Assembly (NCBI GenBank): GCA_002842495.1
Contig: PHDB01000013.1
Coordinates: 1 to 64,000, forward strand
DNA: 64,000 nt
Reading direction: 5' to 3'
Origin: Bacteroidetes bacterium HGW-Bacteroidetes-6
Lineage (GTDB): Bacteria > Bacteroidota > Bacteroidia > Bacteroidales > DTU049
In this document: piece after piece, positions 1-9,670 of the stretch
Layout of the letters: every line of letters starts with the position of its first letter
Numbering within the stretch: position 1 is the stretch's first letter
Notes under the pieces: model-generated
What the model was told of the DNA's origin: nothing
Seen by the model: the letters and a program-made list of their open reading frames with translations, nothing else
Database searches by the model: none
Position numbers and translations under genes: made by a program

Positions 1-1
1 A

Positions 2-544
2 GGGCGGCGCATGTGGGCCGTGGGGCGCACGGTGAACGCCAGTTCGTCGAGCGACGGATATGCTCCCGGCGATTCGCTTGGATACACCGATATGTGGATG
101 GTGTATTTCAATAACTATCTCGATACCCTGTTTACATTCAAATTTGGCGGCGAAGATATCGAATCGGCTCTTTCTGCAATAATGATAAGTGACAACGAAA
201 TGATTTTGGCCGGCAAATCATCTTCCAACACCGGATGGGTTCACGGAAACAATGGAAGCCAGGATATTTATCTGGCGCGACTTACGGGTCCATCTCTCAA
301 TATATGGGAACATGCCGAGATGAATGCCCATGTTTACCCCAATCCGGCTACCGAAATCATTTTTGCGGGAGAACAGCTGCAGCACGACGCGATTTATCGT
401 ATTTACAACAGTGCTGGTATGCTGGTTGAAACCGGAACCTACAACCATTCAACAGGAATTGGAGTGCAAAAACTACCTCAAGGACTTTATTGGGTCGATT
501 TCCAAAACAGCCAACAACTGCTGAGAGGAACGTTTGTGAAGTAG
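2..544 (+). CDS. T9SS type A sorting-domain protein, 3' end only
   Basis: The reading frame is already open at the left edge (codons from base 2), so the gene is cut by the window and the first ATG at 11 is probably not its start. The last ~75 residues form a typical Por secretion C-terminal domain: a VYPNPATE motif, alternating beta strands, the LPQGLYWV motif and a basic end LLRGTFVK. In this family the domain directs export through the type IX secretion system and is normally cleaved at the surface. The preceding ~100 residues resemble the end of a repeat or propeller-type domain (GGEDIESALSAI, then GSQDIYLARL), but I cannot name it. The T9SS cargo role is well supported; the function of the whole protein is unknown. 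Confidence 0.85.
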   Translation, partial: GRRMWAVGRTVNASSSSDGYAPGDSLGYTDMWMVYFNNYLDTLFTFKFGGEDIESALSAIMISDNEMILAGKSSSNTGWVHGNNGSQDIYLARLTGPSLNIWEHAEMNAHVYPNPATEIIFAGEQLQHDAIYRIYNSAGMLVETGTYNHSTGIGVQKLPQGLYWVDFQNSQQLLRGTFVK

Positions 545-603
545 GGGATTCATTAATAAGTAATTCAGGTGCAATTTGCCAAGGTCGTGTGATTTAGCTA
601 ATA

Positions 604-708
604 CTAAATGAAGTTAAATATGCCTTCGGTATCGTAGCTGCTTTCTTCCACTTTGGTGCGGCTGTCGTCGTACAAAGTCATCTCGCTGCCCAGATGGTCG
701 CGCGGTTG
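604..708 (-). other. coding-like tail in frame after the alaS stop
   Basis: Directly after the alaS TAG the same frame stays open for 34 codons and ends in another TAG. The translation (start QPRDHLGSEMTLYDD, end EGIFNFI) looks protein-like, and the stretch is richer in G+C than the AT-rich DNA that follows. It could be the 3' remnant of a deleted gene or an extension of alaS reached only by readthrough. AlaRS needs no such tail and the stop follows a normal family C-terminus, so a remnant is the likelier reading. I do not recognise the family. Confidence 0.3.
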
Positions 709-3318
709 CTATTTCCCAAATACTTTCTCCGCAACATTCAGTGCTTCGTTCAGGCCATCTTTGTTGGTACCGCCTGCCGATGCAATAAAGGGCTGACCGC
801 CACCACCACCATGGATGGGTTTAGCAATTTCGCGTATGAGTTGTCCGGCATTCCAACCTTTATCTTCAACAAGTTTATCGCTGATAAGCAGTGTAAGCCC
901 GGCTTTTTCGCCATGGGCAGAGCCCAGAATAGCCACCAGATTCTCGCTCAGATTGCGCAATCCAAAGGCAATATCTTTCAAATCGCCGGTAGGTGCATCA
1001 ACAATTTTTGCCAGAAAAAGAATGCCGTTCAGCTCTTTTGCTTCGGCCAGCAAAGCAGGTGCCAGCGAAATCAATTTTTCTTTTTTCAAGGCTTCGGTTT
1101 CTTTTTGCAAAGCCATCAGCTTTTCGTTGAGTTCATCTACGGCCTGTACAGGATCCTTTCCTTTGAAAATCTCCTTCAGACCACGCAGCTGTTCGTCCAT
1201 CTTCTCAATAAGTTCTTCGGCTTTTATGCCCGTAACGGCTTCGATGCGCCGTACACTAGCGGCAATGGCACTCTCGGATACAATCTTGAAAAATCCGATG
1301 GTTCCGGTGGAAGGCACATGGGTTCCTCCGCAAAGCTCCACACTGCTTCCGAAACGGATTACGCGCACCTGATCGCCGTATTTCTCGCCGAACAATGCCA
1401 TGGCGCCCATAGCCAGTGCTTCATCCTGCTTCATGCTGCGGTGTTCGTCGAGCACCAGGTTGGCACGAATTTTCTCGTTCACCATACGCTCCACCTGCAA
1501 AAGTTCATTGTTGCTGAGTTTCTGAAAATGTGAAAAATCGAAACGCAGATAATCAGATCCAACCAACGATCCTTTTTGTTCGACATGTGTTCCAAGAACT
1601 GTACGTAGCGATTCGTGCAACAAATGCGTTGCAGAATGGTTGCGCATAGTTTCCATTCGTTTTTCGGCATCAACTTCGGCTCTGAATGAAGCTTTGCAGT
1701 CGTTGGGTAAACTTTCGCTCAAATGAATAATGAGGTTGTTTTCCTTGATGGTGTTCATGATTTTTACATTCTCACCGGTCGATTTCAGCCAGCCTGTATC
1801 GCCTGCTTGCCCGCCACTTTCGGCATAAAACGGAGTCTTGTCGAACACCAATTGAAAAATAATTTTTCCCTTTTGCTCCACTGAACGATAGCGCGCAATG
1901 CGCACTTCTTCGGACAGATGATCATATCCGGTGAATTCCGTAACGACATCCGGAATTATTTCAATCCAATCGCCGGCAGAAACGGTTGCGTCCTTGCGAC
2001 TTCGGTTCTTTTGTTCTTCGAGAAATTTGTTGAATTCTTCAATCTGTACATCCAGCCCGCGCTCTCTGGCCATGAGCAATGTCAGGTCAATCGGGAAGCC
2101 GTAGGTGTCGTACAATTCAAAGGCAAATTTGCCATCAATGGATTTATTTCCGGCCAGCTTTGAAACATAATTTTCAAATTTATCAACACCTATTGACAAT
2201 GTTCTCAGAAATGACTTTTCCTCTTCAATAATTACGTTCGAAATTAATGAAAACTGTTTTGGTATTTCAGGAAATTGATTCCCCATCTGATCACTCAATG
2301 TGAAAAGTAGTTTATACATAAATGGGGCTTGCAATCCGAGGAAAGAATAACCATAACGTACAGCCCGACGTAAAATCCGGCGGATAACATAACCCGCTTT
2401 AGCATTCGAAGGCAATTGGCCGTCGGCAATAGCAAAACTTACTGCACGCAGATGGTCGGCAATCACCCGCATGGCAATGTCGGTTTTTTCTTCCTTCCCA
2501 TATTTTATGCCGCAGAGTGAACTGATTTCGTTCAATAAAGGCATAAAAACATCAGTGTCGTAATTCGATGCTTTTTGCTGGATTGCACGTACTAAGCGTT
2601 CGAATCCCATTCCTGTATCGACATGTCGTGCAGGCAACTGTTCGAGTTTTCCCGAAGCATTACGGTTGTATTGAATGAAAACAAGATTCCATATTTCAAT
2701 CACCTGAGGGTGATCCATATTTACAAGGGTGGCTCCGTTAACGGAAGCTCTTTCGCTGTCGGGACGCAAATCGACATGAATCTCAGAACAAGGACCGCAA
2801 GGGCCAGTGTCGCCCATTTCCCAGAAATTATCTTTTTTAGAGCCAGGTAAAATGCAGCTTTCGTCTACAAGCGATTTCCACAAATCGCGGGCTTCGGCAT
2901 CAGGATTCAGCTGCTCGCTTTCATCACCACCAAAATAAGTTACATACAAACGATTTTTATCAAGTTTAAGCACGTCGGTGAGCAATTCCCAGCCCCATTC
3001 GATGGCTTCTTTTTTGAAATAATCGCCAAAAGACCAATTGCCTAACATTTCGAACATGGTGTGGTGGTAGGTGTCAATTCCAACCTCTTCCAGATCGTTG
3101 TGCTTACCAGATACACGCAGGCATTTCTGAGAATCGGCCACGCGTTTGTTTTTGGGAGTTTCATTTCCCAGAAAATAATCTTTGAACTGGTTCATTCCGG
3201 CATTGGTGAACATCAGCGTTGGATCGTTTTTGAGTACCATGGGTGCCGAAGGCACAATTTGATGGCTTTTGGTTTTGAAAAAATCGAGAAAAATCTGGCG
3301 AATTTCGTTGCTGGTCAT
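709..3318 (-). CDS. alaS: alanine--tRNA ligase
   Basis: Class II aminoacyl-tRNA synthetase that charges tRNA-Ala in the cytoplasm. The 869 residues match the usual family length. The N-terminal aminoacylation domain begins at once (TSNEIRQIFLDFF, then TNAGMNQFKDYFLG and the HHTMFEMLGNWSFGDYF motif). A tRNA-recognition helical region follows. The editing domain carries the zinc motif HSATHLLH near residue 560 and CGGTH near residue 663. The C-terminal DHHA1-type part ends in a glycine-rich segment (GGGGGQPFIASAGG). The ATG at 3318 precedes the conserved N-terminus directly. It is transcribed alone, divergently from the sugar operon at 3623. Confidence 0.97.
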   Translation of the reverse strand: MTSNEIRQIFLDFFKTKSHQIVPSAPMVLKNDPTLMFTNAGMNQFKDYFLGNETPKNKRVADSQKCLRVSGKHNDLEEVGIDTYHHTMFEMLGNWSFGDYFKKEAIEWGWELLTDVLKLDKNRLYVTYFGGDESEQLNPDAEARDLWKSLVDESCILPGSKKDNFWEMGDTGPCGPCSEIHVDLRPDSERASVNGATLVNMDHPQVIEIWNLVFIQYNRNASGKLEQLPARHVDTGMGFERLVRAIQQKASNYDTDVFMPLLNEISSLCGIKYGKEEKTDIAMRVIADHLRAVSFAIADGQLPSNAKAGYVIRRILRRAVRYGYSFLGLQAPFMYKLLFTLSDQMGNQFPEIPKQFSLISNVIIEEEKSFLRTLSIGVDKFENYVSKLAGNKSIDGKFAFELYDTYGFPIDLTLLMARERGLDVQIEEFNKFLEEQKNRSRKDATVSAGDWIEIIPDVVTEFTGYDHLSEEVRIARYRSVEQKGKIIFQLVFDKTPFYAESGGQAGDTGWLKSTGENVKIMNTIKENNLIIHLSESLPNDCKASFRAEVDAEKRMETMRNHSATHLLHESLRTVLGTHVEQKGSLVGSDYLRFDFSHFQKLSNNELLQVERMVNEKIRANLVLDEHRSMKQDEALAMGAMALFGEKYGDQVRVIRFGSSVELCGGTHVPSTGTIGFFKIVSESAIAASVRRIEAVTGIKAEELIEKMDEQLRGLKEIFKGKDPVQAVDELNEKLMALQKETEALKKEKLISLAPALLAEAKELNGILFLAKIVDAPTGDLKDIAFGLRNLSENLVAILGSAHGEKAGLTLLISDKLVEDKGWNAGQLIREIAKPIHGGGGGQPFIASAGGTNKDGLNEALNVAEKVFGK

Positions 3319-3622
3319 AATCGGTTGGAATTTGAATCAATTTCGTTTGGGTTTGCAAAAATAGGGAGAAAATAGGGAATGGATTCATTGAGCCGGAAAG
3401 TTCTTCGGGTTAATAACTTTGATAAAGATTGAAAGTGGTTTTGTAAGATACAATGCAAAAATGACAGATGGTAAATTGTGGTTTATCATAGATACATTAC
3501 GATGTAGCGTCCTGATACGAAATAGCACTGATAAATATTCCACTATTTCATGATTTTATGCAATCGGACAACTAAAACCGTATCGGTGGAATTTCATAGC
3601 TTTGCACAAAAAATAAGAACCG
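3319..3622. promoter_or_regulatory. divergent intergenic region alaS / sugar operon
   Basis: This AT-rich stretch of about 300 bases lies between two divergent starts. A match to the Bacteroidota -7 element (TAGCTTTG, 3597-3604, plus strand) lies 18 bases ahead of the aminotransferase start. I see no convincing TTG at the expected upstream distance. I see no long hairpin, ORF or RNA gene in the remainder. Confidence 0.45.
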
Positions 3623-4753
3623 ATGAAGCCAATTCGCATGGTTGACCTTGCAGGTCAGTACGAAAAAATAAAAGAAGAAGTTGATACCGCTATTGCTGAA
3701 GTGATGAATACCACTGCATTTATCAACGGTCCGGCAGTGCAGCGTTTTCAGAAAAATCTCGAAGAATATCTTGGAGTTAAGCATGTGATTCCGTGTGCCA
3801 ATGGTACCGACGCATTGCAAGTAGCCATGATGGCACTCGACCTGAAACCCGGCGACGAAGTGATTACTACTTCGTTTACATTTATTGCTACTGCCGAAGT
3901 GATTGCTTTGTTGCATCTCACTCCTGTGCTGGTTGATGTAGAAAAAGACACTTTCAATATATCAATAGAAGCCATCCGCAAAGCCATTACGCCAAAAACC
4001 AAAGCCATTGTACCCGTTCATCTGTTTGGTCAGTCGGTACCGATGGAAGAACTTATGGCCTTGGCAAAAGAATTTAACTTGTATGTGATCGAAGATGCTT
4101 GCCAAAGCATTGGCTCAGATTATATTTTTGCCGACGGAAGCACCAAAAAGACCGGCGCCATTGGTCATGTTGGCTGCACCAGCTTTTTCCCATCGAAAAA
4201 TTTGGGTTGTTTTGGCGACGGCGGCGCTATTTTCACCAACGACGATGCATTGGCCGAAAAACTTCGTATTGTCGTGAACCACGGAATGAAAGTTCGCTAT
4301 TATCACGACGAAATTGGCGTAAACAGTCGCCTCGACAGCATTCAAGCTGCAGTGCTCGATGTGAAATTGAAAAATCTGGACAGCTATATCGATGCCCGTC
4401 GCAGTGCTGCCGATTTTTACGACAGGGTTTTGGGAAATAATTCAAAACTGATAGTTCCGGCCCGTTACGAAAAATCGCGACATGTTTTTCACCAATACAC
4501 GCTGGTGGCAAATGGATTCGACCGCAATAAACTGATTGCTTTCTTGCAGGAAAAAGGCATTCCGGCTATGATTTATTATCCGGTTCCATTGCATTTGCAG
4601 AAAGCCTATATCGACCCACGCTACAAACAAGGCGACTTCCCCAATACCGAATGGTTGTCGGAAAATGTTTTTTCGTTGCCCATGCACACCGAACTCGACG
4701 AAGAACAACTCCAGTATATCACAGGCAGCATCCTTGAATTTTTAAACAAGTAA
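3623..4753 (+). CDS. wbpE: DegT/DnrJ/EryC1 aminotransferase, WbpE-like
   Basis: PLP-dependent sugar aminotransferase. In the WbpE/WlbC subfamily it converts the UDP-3-keto-GlcNAc uronic acid to the 3-amino sugar, using glutamate. The Schiff-base lysine is K192 in [14 protein letters not shown]. The cofactor-binding aspartate lies in [10 protein letters not shown] (D158) and the substrate pocket motif GTDALQ is near residue 61. Its 376 residues fit the family. It is the first gene of a plus-strand run in which acetyltransferase, oxidoreductase and dehydrogenase genes follow with gaps of 0-3 bases or short overlaps. That set is the UDP-GlcNAc(3NAc)A pathway and supports the specific call. Fold certain, exact substrate inferred from context. 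Confidence 0.88.
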   Translation: MKPIRMVDLAGQYEKIKEEVDTAIAEVMNTTAFINGPAVQRFQKNLEEYLGVKHVIPCANGTDALQVAMMALDLKPGDEVITTSFTFIATAEVIALLHLTPVLVDVEKDTFNISIEAIRKAITPKTKAIVPVHLFGQSVPMEELMALAKEFNLYVIEDACQSIGSDYIFADGSTKKTGAIGHVGCTSFFPSKNLGCFGDGGAIFTNDDALAEKLRIVVNHGMKVRYYHDEIGVNSRLDSIQAAVLDVKLKNLDSYIDARRSAADFYDRVLGNNSKLIVPARYEKSRHVFHQYTLVANGFDRNKLIAFLQEKGIPAMIYYPVPLHLQKAYIDPRYKQGDFPNTEWLSENVFSLPMHTELDEEQLQYITGSILEFLNK

Positions 4754-4755
4754 TT

Positions 4756-5331
4756 ATGGCCGGATACTTTGCTCACGAAACCAGCGTAATCGACAGTGGG
4801 TGTACCATTGGCGAAGGCACCAAAATCTGGCATTTTTCGCATATTATGCCCGGTTGTGTCATTGGTGAACGATGCAATATCGGACAGAATGTTGTTGTGT
4901 CGCCCGGTGTAACACTTGGTAACAATGTGAAAGTACAAAACAACGTATCGATTTACACCGGTGTGCTTTGCGAAGACGATGTTTTTTTGGGACCCAGCAT
5001 GGTTTTTACCAACATTACGAACCCTCGCAGTGCTATCATTCGTCGCGACCAATACGAAGAAACGCTGGTGAAAAAAGGAGCTTCGATTGGAGCCAACGCC
5101 ACAGTTGTTTGTGGAAACACCATTGGCGAATATGCACTCATTGGGGCTGGAGCGGTTATTACAAAAGAAGTTTTGCCATTTGCACTGGTTGTTGGGAATC
5201 CTGCAAAGCAGATAGGCTGGGTGAGCGAATACGGTCACAGACTTCGTTTCGACGAAACCGGCATTGCCATTTGTCCTGAGAGCAACGACAAATACAAGCT
5301 CGAAAACGGAAAAGTTAGTAAATTTGCCTGA
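4756..5331 (+). CDS. wbpD: UDP-3-amino-GlcNAcA N-acetyltransferase, WbpD-like
   Basis: Left-handed beta-helix acetyltransferase of 191 residues. Hexapeptide repeats run through most of the chain ([53 protein letters not shown]), and the typical ending is [16 protein letters not shown]. WbpD-type enzymes transfer acetyl from acetyl-CoA to the 3-amino group made by the preceding aminotransferase. An NPRSAI segment in the central loop fits this subfamily. It starts two bases after the wbpE stop and its own TGA overlaps the next ATG (ATGA-type junction), so translational coupling is likely. Confidence 0.88.
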   Translation: MAGYFAHETSVIDSGCTIGEGTKIWHFSHIMPGCVIGERCNIGQNVVVSPGVTLGNNVKVQNNVSIYTGVLCEDDVFLGPSMVFTNITNPRSAIIRRDQYEETLVKKGASIGANATVVCGNTIGEYALIGAGAVITKEVLPFALVVGNPAKQIGWVSEYGHRLRFDETGIAICPESNDKYKLENGKVSKFA

Positions 5332-6284
5332 TGAAACAGCCAATTAATTTTGCTCTTATCGGGGCATCGGGATATATTGCGCCTCGGCATATGAAGGCGA
5401 TCAGGGAAACAGGGAACCGTATCACTGCATTGCTCGATCCATACGATGGAATTGGAATTATCGATTCGTATTTTCCTGAAGCCGATTTTTTCAGCGAATC
5501 GGAACGTTTCGACCGGCATTTAGATAAAATGCGCCGTGCAGGTGATAGCAAGATAGAATACGTGAGCATTTGTTCACCAAACTATTTGCACGATGCTCAT
5601 ATTCGCATGGCCATGCGCAATCAGGCTCATGTTATTTGTGAGAAGCCACTGGTTTTGAATCCGTGGAACATAGATGCACTTGCCGAAATTGAAAGCGAAA
5701 CAGGGAAAAAAATCAACAATATTCTTCAGCTTCGTATCCACGATTCAATCAGGCAACTGAAAGCCGATGTAGAAGCTCAAAAAGACAGGTTCTTCGATGT
5801 CGATTTAACCTACATCACCAGCCGTGGCAAATGGTATCATCGCTCGTGGAAAGGCGACGAAAGCAAGAGTGGTGGAATTGCTACCAATATCGGTATTCAC
5901 TTTTTCGATATGCTCACCTGGATTTTTGGCGATGTGGAACAATCGCTCGTGCATTTGCATACCGACGACAAAGCATCGGGCTTTTTCAGATTGAAAAATG
6001 CCAATGTTCGTTGGTTCCTCAGCATCGACGAAAACGATTTACCCGACGAAATCAAAGGTCAAAAACGTACTTTTCGCTCCATCAAAGTGAATGGAGAAGA
6101 ATTTGAATTTTCGGAAGGGTTTACCGAATTGCATACCGAAAGCTACAAGCATATTTTGGCAGGCAATGGTTTCGGACTCGAAGATGCCCGTCGTTCGATT
6201 GATATTGTTTACAACATTCGCAATAGTGCGATAACGCCACTCACTGGCGATTTTCACCCGATTCTTAAAAAAATTAAACTATAG
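5331..6284 (+). CDS. wbpB: Gfo/Idh/MocA oxidoreductase, WbpB/WlbA-like
   Basis: NAD-dependent sugar oxidoreductase of 317 residues. In WbpB/WlbA it oxidises C3 of UDP-GlcNAcA to give the 3-keto sugar used by the aminotransferase. The N-terminal Rossmann motif reads IGASGYIAPRHMKAI, close to the WlbA signature. The family EKP motif is present (ICEKPLVLNPWN). The C-terminal domain has the substrate segment GGIATNIGIHFFDML with the conserved histidine. It overlaps the end of wbpD and lies four bases before the dehydrogenase gene. The call rests on both motif and operon context. Confidence 0.87.
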   Translation: MKQPINFALIGASGYIAPRHMKAIRETGNRITALLDPYDGIGIIDSYFPEADFFSESERFDRHLDKMRRAGDSKIEYVSICSPNYLHDAHIRMAMRNQAHVICEKPLVLNPWNIDALAEIESETGKKINNILQLRIHDSIRQLKADVEAQKDRFFDVDLTYITSRGKWYHRSWKGDESKSGGIATNIGIHFFDMLTWIFGDVEQSLVHLHTDDKASGFFRLKNANVRWFLSIDENDLPDEIKGQKRTFRSIKVNGEEFEFSEGFTELHTESYKHILAGNGFGLEDARRSIDIVYNIRNSAITPLTGDFHPILKKIKL

Positions 6285-6287
6285 AGC

Positions 6288-7586
6288 ATGAATACTTACG
6301 ACAAACTTCTTCAGCATCAGACGAAGTTATCTGTTATTGGCCTTGGCTACGTGGGACTTCCCATAGCGCTCGAATTTGCCAAAACCATTGATGTAATTGG
6401 CTTTGATATTAAGCCCGACCGCGTCGAGCTGATGAAAAACAATATCGATCCGAGTTGCGAAATTGATAGCTCTGAATTTCTGAACAAGAGAATTGTTTAC
6501 ACTTGCAAAACCGAAGATTTGAAGGACGCAACTTTTCATATTGTTGCTGTTCCTACTCCAATCGATGGTCACAATTTGCCCGATTTAACTCCACTCATCA
6601 AAGCAAGCGAAACCGTTGGTAAAATTCTGAAAAAAGGTGATACTGTTGTTTTTGAATCGACTGTTTACCCAGGAGCCACCGAGGAAGATTGTATTCCTGT
6701 AATGGAAAAAGTAAGCGGACTTAAATTTCCGGAAGATTTCAATGTTGGATATTCACCCGAACGCATCAATCCGGGCGACAAAGTGAATACACTCACCAAT
6801 ACCGTGAAAATTGTATCGGGCAATACACCCGAAGTGCTCGAAGAAGTAGCCAAAGTTTACGAACTCGTTATTAAAGCTGGCGTTCATCGTGCTCCGAGTA
6901 TCAAAGTAGCCGAAGCTGCCAAGATTATCGAAAACACTCAGCGCGATATCAATATTGCATTGATGAACGAGTTGTCGATTATCTTCAATCGTATGGGAAT
7001 CAATACATTCGACGTGCTCGAAGCTGCCGGAACCAAATGGAATTTTCTGAAATTTTTTCCTGGACTGGTTGGCGGACACTGCATTGGCGTCGATCCATAC
7101 TACCTGGTTTACAAAGCACAGGAATTCAGATATCATCCGCAAATTATCCGCGCCGGCCGTTTTGTGAACGACAGTATGGGTTCGTATGTAGCCAAGCAAA
7201 CGGTGAAGAAAATCATAGCCGCAGGCAAAAATGTTCTCGATAGCAAAGTGCTGGTAATGGGCGTTACATTCAAGGAAAATGTAAGCGATATCCGCAACAG
7301 CAAAGTGGTGGACATCATGCACGAACTCATTTCGTATGGCGTGAAGGTTGATGCCATCGACCCACATGCCGATGCAAAAGAATTCGAACACGAATACGGT
7401 TTGCCGCTGGCGGCAGGTCTCAACGGTAAATACGATGCAGTGGTTCTGGCCGTTATGCACGAACCGTATATGGATATCAACGAAGAGAAACTTCGCGAAA
7501 TGCTGAAAGACGACAAAGGAATTGTGGTTGACGTGAAGGGAATTTTGCGTCGAAAGATTAAAAATCTGACATATTGGAGTTTGTAG
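6288..7586 (+). CDS. wbpA: UDP-N-acetylhexosamine 6-dehydrogenase, WbpA/WbpO/TviB type
   Basis: Nucleotide-sugar dehydrogenase of the UDP-glucose/GDP-mannose family, 432 residues. It makes a two-step, four-electron oxidation of C6 to the uronic acid. The NAD motif is VIGLGYVGLPIALEF (from about residue 16), the middle domain has VAEAAKIIENTQRDINIAL, and the catalytic cysteine is C265 in GGHCIGVDPYYL. The N-terminal YDKLLQ segment and the absence of an arm typical of UDP-glucose dehydrogenases point to the UDP-GlcNAc/GalNAc group. With wbpB, D and E alongside, UDP-GlcNAc is the likely substrate, making this the first step of the pathway although the gene stands fourth. The galE ATG follows the stop immediately. 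Confidence 0.88.
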   Translation: MNTYDKLLQHQTKLSVIGLGYVGLPIALEFAKTIDVIGFDIKPDRVELMKNNIDPSCEIDSSEFLNKRIVYTCKTEDLKDATFHIVAVPTPIDGHNLPDLTPLIKASETVGKILKKGDTVVFESTVYPGATEEDCIPVMEKVSGLKFPEDFNVGYSPERINPGDKVNTLTNTVKIVSGNTPEVLEEVAKVYELVIKAGVHRAPSIKVAEAAKIIENTQRDINIALMNELSIIFNRMGINTFDVLEAAGTKWNFLKFFPGLVGGHCIGVDPYYLVYKAQEFRYHPQIIRAGRFVNDSMGSYVAKQTVKKIIAAGKNVLDSKVLVMGVTFKENVSDIRNSKVVDIMHELISYGVKVDAIDPHADAKEFEHEYGLPLAAGLNGKYDAVVLAVMHEPYMDINEEKLREMLKDDKGIVVDVKGILRRKIKNLTYWSL

Positions 7587-8621
7587 ATGGTAAAAGGCAA
7601 AATACTGGTTACCGGAGGCTTGGGTTATATTGGTTCGCATACGGTTGTGGAACTAATTGGAGCCGGCTTTAGCGTTGTAATTGCCGATAACCTTTCGAAC
7701 AGCGACGAGGGCGTACTTCAACGCATTGAAAAGATAACCGGTGTTTTGCCCGACTTTCATCAAATTGATGTTTGCGACGTTTCGGCATTGAAAAATATGC
7801 CCGGCAATATTGATGGCGTTATTCATTTTGCTGCTTATAAAAGCGTTAACGAATCGGTGGAATTTCCGTTGAAATATTACCGCAACAATCTCGTTTCGTT
7901 AATGAATATGCTCGAATTTTGCGCTGAACGAAATATTAAAGATTTTGTTTTTTCGTCGTCGTGTACGGTGTACGGACAAAGCGAACATTTGCCGGTGACC
8001 GAAGAAACTCCGTTCATGCCCGCGTGGTCGCCCTACGGACACACGAAGCAGATTGGCGAAGCCATGATTGCCGATTTTCTGAAACCAAAGCCCGGAATGA
8101 GAGTGGTTTCGCTTCGCTATTTCAATCCGGCCGGAGCGCACGAAACCGGACTTATCGGCGAATTGCCACGTGGCGTACCCAATAATCTGATGCCTTATAT
8201 CACACAGACGGCAATTGGTTTGCGCGATAAGCTGAAAGTGTATGGAAACGATTACAACACCATTGATGGCACAGCAGTTCGCGACTATATTCATGTGTCC
8301 GATTTGGCATATGCGCATGTTAAAGCTATTGGCTTTTGCAACCAAATGCCCGAAAATCGGGTCGAAGTTTTTAATCTGGGCAGCGGAAACGGAAATTCGG
8401 TGCTCGAAGTGATTGAAAGTTTCAATTTTACGAGCGGATTGAATCTTCCGTACGAAATTGTAGGTCGAAGAGCCGGCGATGTGGAAAAAATATGGGCCGA
8501 CACCACGAAAGCTGAAAAAGTGCTTGGTTTTGCGCCCCAACGCATTCTCGACGACATCACACTTACCGCATGGAAATGGGAACAGAACTATCGTCAAAAC
8601 ATTGAAAGGGAAAATTCATGA
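7587..8621 (+). CDS. galE: UDP-glucose 4-epimerase
   Basis: Extended SDR enzyme of 344 residues that interconverts UDP-glucose and UDP-galactose (or the N-acetyl forms). The NAD motif is TGGLGYIGSHTVVEL, the catalytic serine lies in FSSSCTVYG, and the YxxxK pair is Y150/K154 in PYGHTK. The C-terminal NLGSGNGNSVLEVI region is typical GalE. It starts directly after the wbpA stop and its last four bases overlap the rfbB start (ATGA). It may serve both general galactose metabolism and this surface-sugar operon. Confidence 0.93.
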   Translation: MVKGKILVTGGLGYIGSHTVVELIGAGFSVVIADNLSNSDEGVLQRIEKITGVLPDFHQIDVCDVSALKNMPGNIDGVIHFAAYKSVNESVEFPLKYYRNNLVSLMNMLEFCAERNIKDFVFSSSCTVYGQSEHLPVTEETPFMPAWSPYGHTKQIGEAMIADFLKPKPGMRVVSLRYFNPAGAHETGLIGELPRGVPNNLMPYITQTAIGLRDKLKVYGNDYNTIDGTAVRDYIHVSDLAYAHVKAIGFCNQMPENRVEVFNLGSGNGNSVLEVIESFNFTSGLNLPYEIVGRRAGDVEKIWADTTKAEKVLGFAPQRILDDITLTAWKWEQNYRQNIERENS

Positions 8622-9670
8622 AAACGATTTTAATAACCGGTGGAGCCGGTTTCATTGGCTCGCATGTGGTACGGCTATTTGTAAACAAATATCCCGAATA
8701 CAACATTGTGAATCTCGACAAGCTTACCTATGCAGGCAATCTTGACAATTTGCGCGACATTGAAAATAAGCCGAATTACACTTTCGTAAAAGCCGATATT
8801 GTCGATTTTCAGTCCATGTTGAGCATTTTTGAACAATACAAGCCCGATGGCGTTATTCATCTTGCAGCCGAATCGCATGTTGACAGAAGCATCGACAATC
8901 CGGATGAATTTGTTTTCACCAATGTGATTGGAACGGTGAATCTGCTCAACGCAGCTCGTGCTATCTGGAAAGGCAATATGGATGGGAAGAAATTCCACCA
9001 TATTTCTACCGATGAGGTTTTTGGCTCGCTTGGCGATACCGGATTTTTCACAGAAGAAACCGCATACGATCCACGCAGCCCGTATTCAGCAGCAAAAGCA
9101 TCGAGCGATCATTTTGTGAAAGCATATTTCCATACTTTTGGTTTGCCCACAGTTATAACCAATTGCTCGAACAACTACGGTTCGTACCATTTTCCCGAGA
9201 AGCTGATTCCTCTCATGATCAACAATATCATTCAGAAAAAACCGCTTCCGGTTTACGGAGAAGGATTGAATGTGCGCGATTGGTTGTATGTGGAGGACCA
9301 TGCTTCGGCCATTGAGTTGGTGTTTAGCAAAGGCAAAGTCGGCGAAACCTACAATGTGGGTGGAAACAACGAATGGAAAAATATCGATTTGGTGAAGCTT
9401 CTTTGCTCCATTATGGACAGCAAGTTGGGACGCGAAAAAGGAGAAAGCGAAAAACTGATTACATACGTGAAAGACCGTGCCGGACACGATTTGCGTTACG
9501 CAATCGATTCGTCGAAAATACAAAACGAACTGGGTTGGAAGCCATCGCTCACATTCGAAGAAGGTTTGGAAAAGACGGTTGACTGGTATCTCAGCAATCA
9601 GGAATGGCTCAACAATATCACCTCGGGCGATTATTTGAATTATTACAAGGACATGTATGAAAATCGTTGA
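8618..9670 (+). CDS. rfbB: dTDP-glucose 4,6-dehydratase
   Basis: Extended SDR of 350 residues that forms dTDP-4-keto-6-deoxyglucose, the branch point to dTDP-rhamnose and related sugars. The motif [15 protein letters not shown] binds NAD. The family-specific catalytic triplet T131-D132-E133 (HISTDEVFG) and Y156/K160 (PYSAAK) are present, followed by NNYGSYHFPEKLIPL. No rfbC or rfbD homologue is in the window, and rfbA lies 9 kb downstream at 18820. The final codons overlap the next start by 14 bases. Confidence 0.94.
   Translation: MKTILITGGAGFIGSHVVRLFVNKYPEYNIVNLDKLTYAGNLDNLRDIENKPNYTFVKADIVDFQSMLSIFEQYKPDGVIHLAAESHVDRSIDNPDEFVFTNVIGTVNLLNAARAIWKGNMDGKKFHHISTDEVFGSLGDTGFFTEETAYDPRSPYSAAKASSDHFVKAYFHTFGLPTVITNCSNNYGSYHFPEKLIPLMINNIIQKKPLPVYGEGLNVRDWLYVEDHASAIELVFSKGKVGETYNVGGNNEWKNIDLVKLLCSIMDSKLGREKGESEKLITYVKDRAGHDLRYAIDSSKIQNELGWKPSLTFEEGLEKTVDWYLSNQEWLNNITSGDYLNYYKDMYENR

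Noticed and set aside
694-1533. 279-codon plus-strand frame opposite alaS
   Set aside because: It lies wholly antisense to strongly conserved alaS sequence and shows no family signature, so it is a shadow frame.
4621-5343. 240-codon minus-strand frame opposite wbpD
   Set aside because: The plus strand encodes a full hexapeptide-repeat enzyme in this interval.
6753-7640. 295-codon minus-strand frame opposite the dehydrogenase gene
   Set aside because: It is antisense to wbpA, whose NAD and cysteine motifs are complete; the frame is rich in Phe, His and Cys, as expected of a complement of coding DNA.
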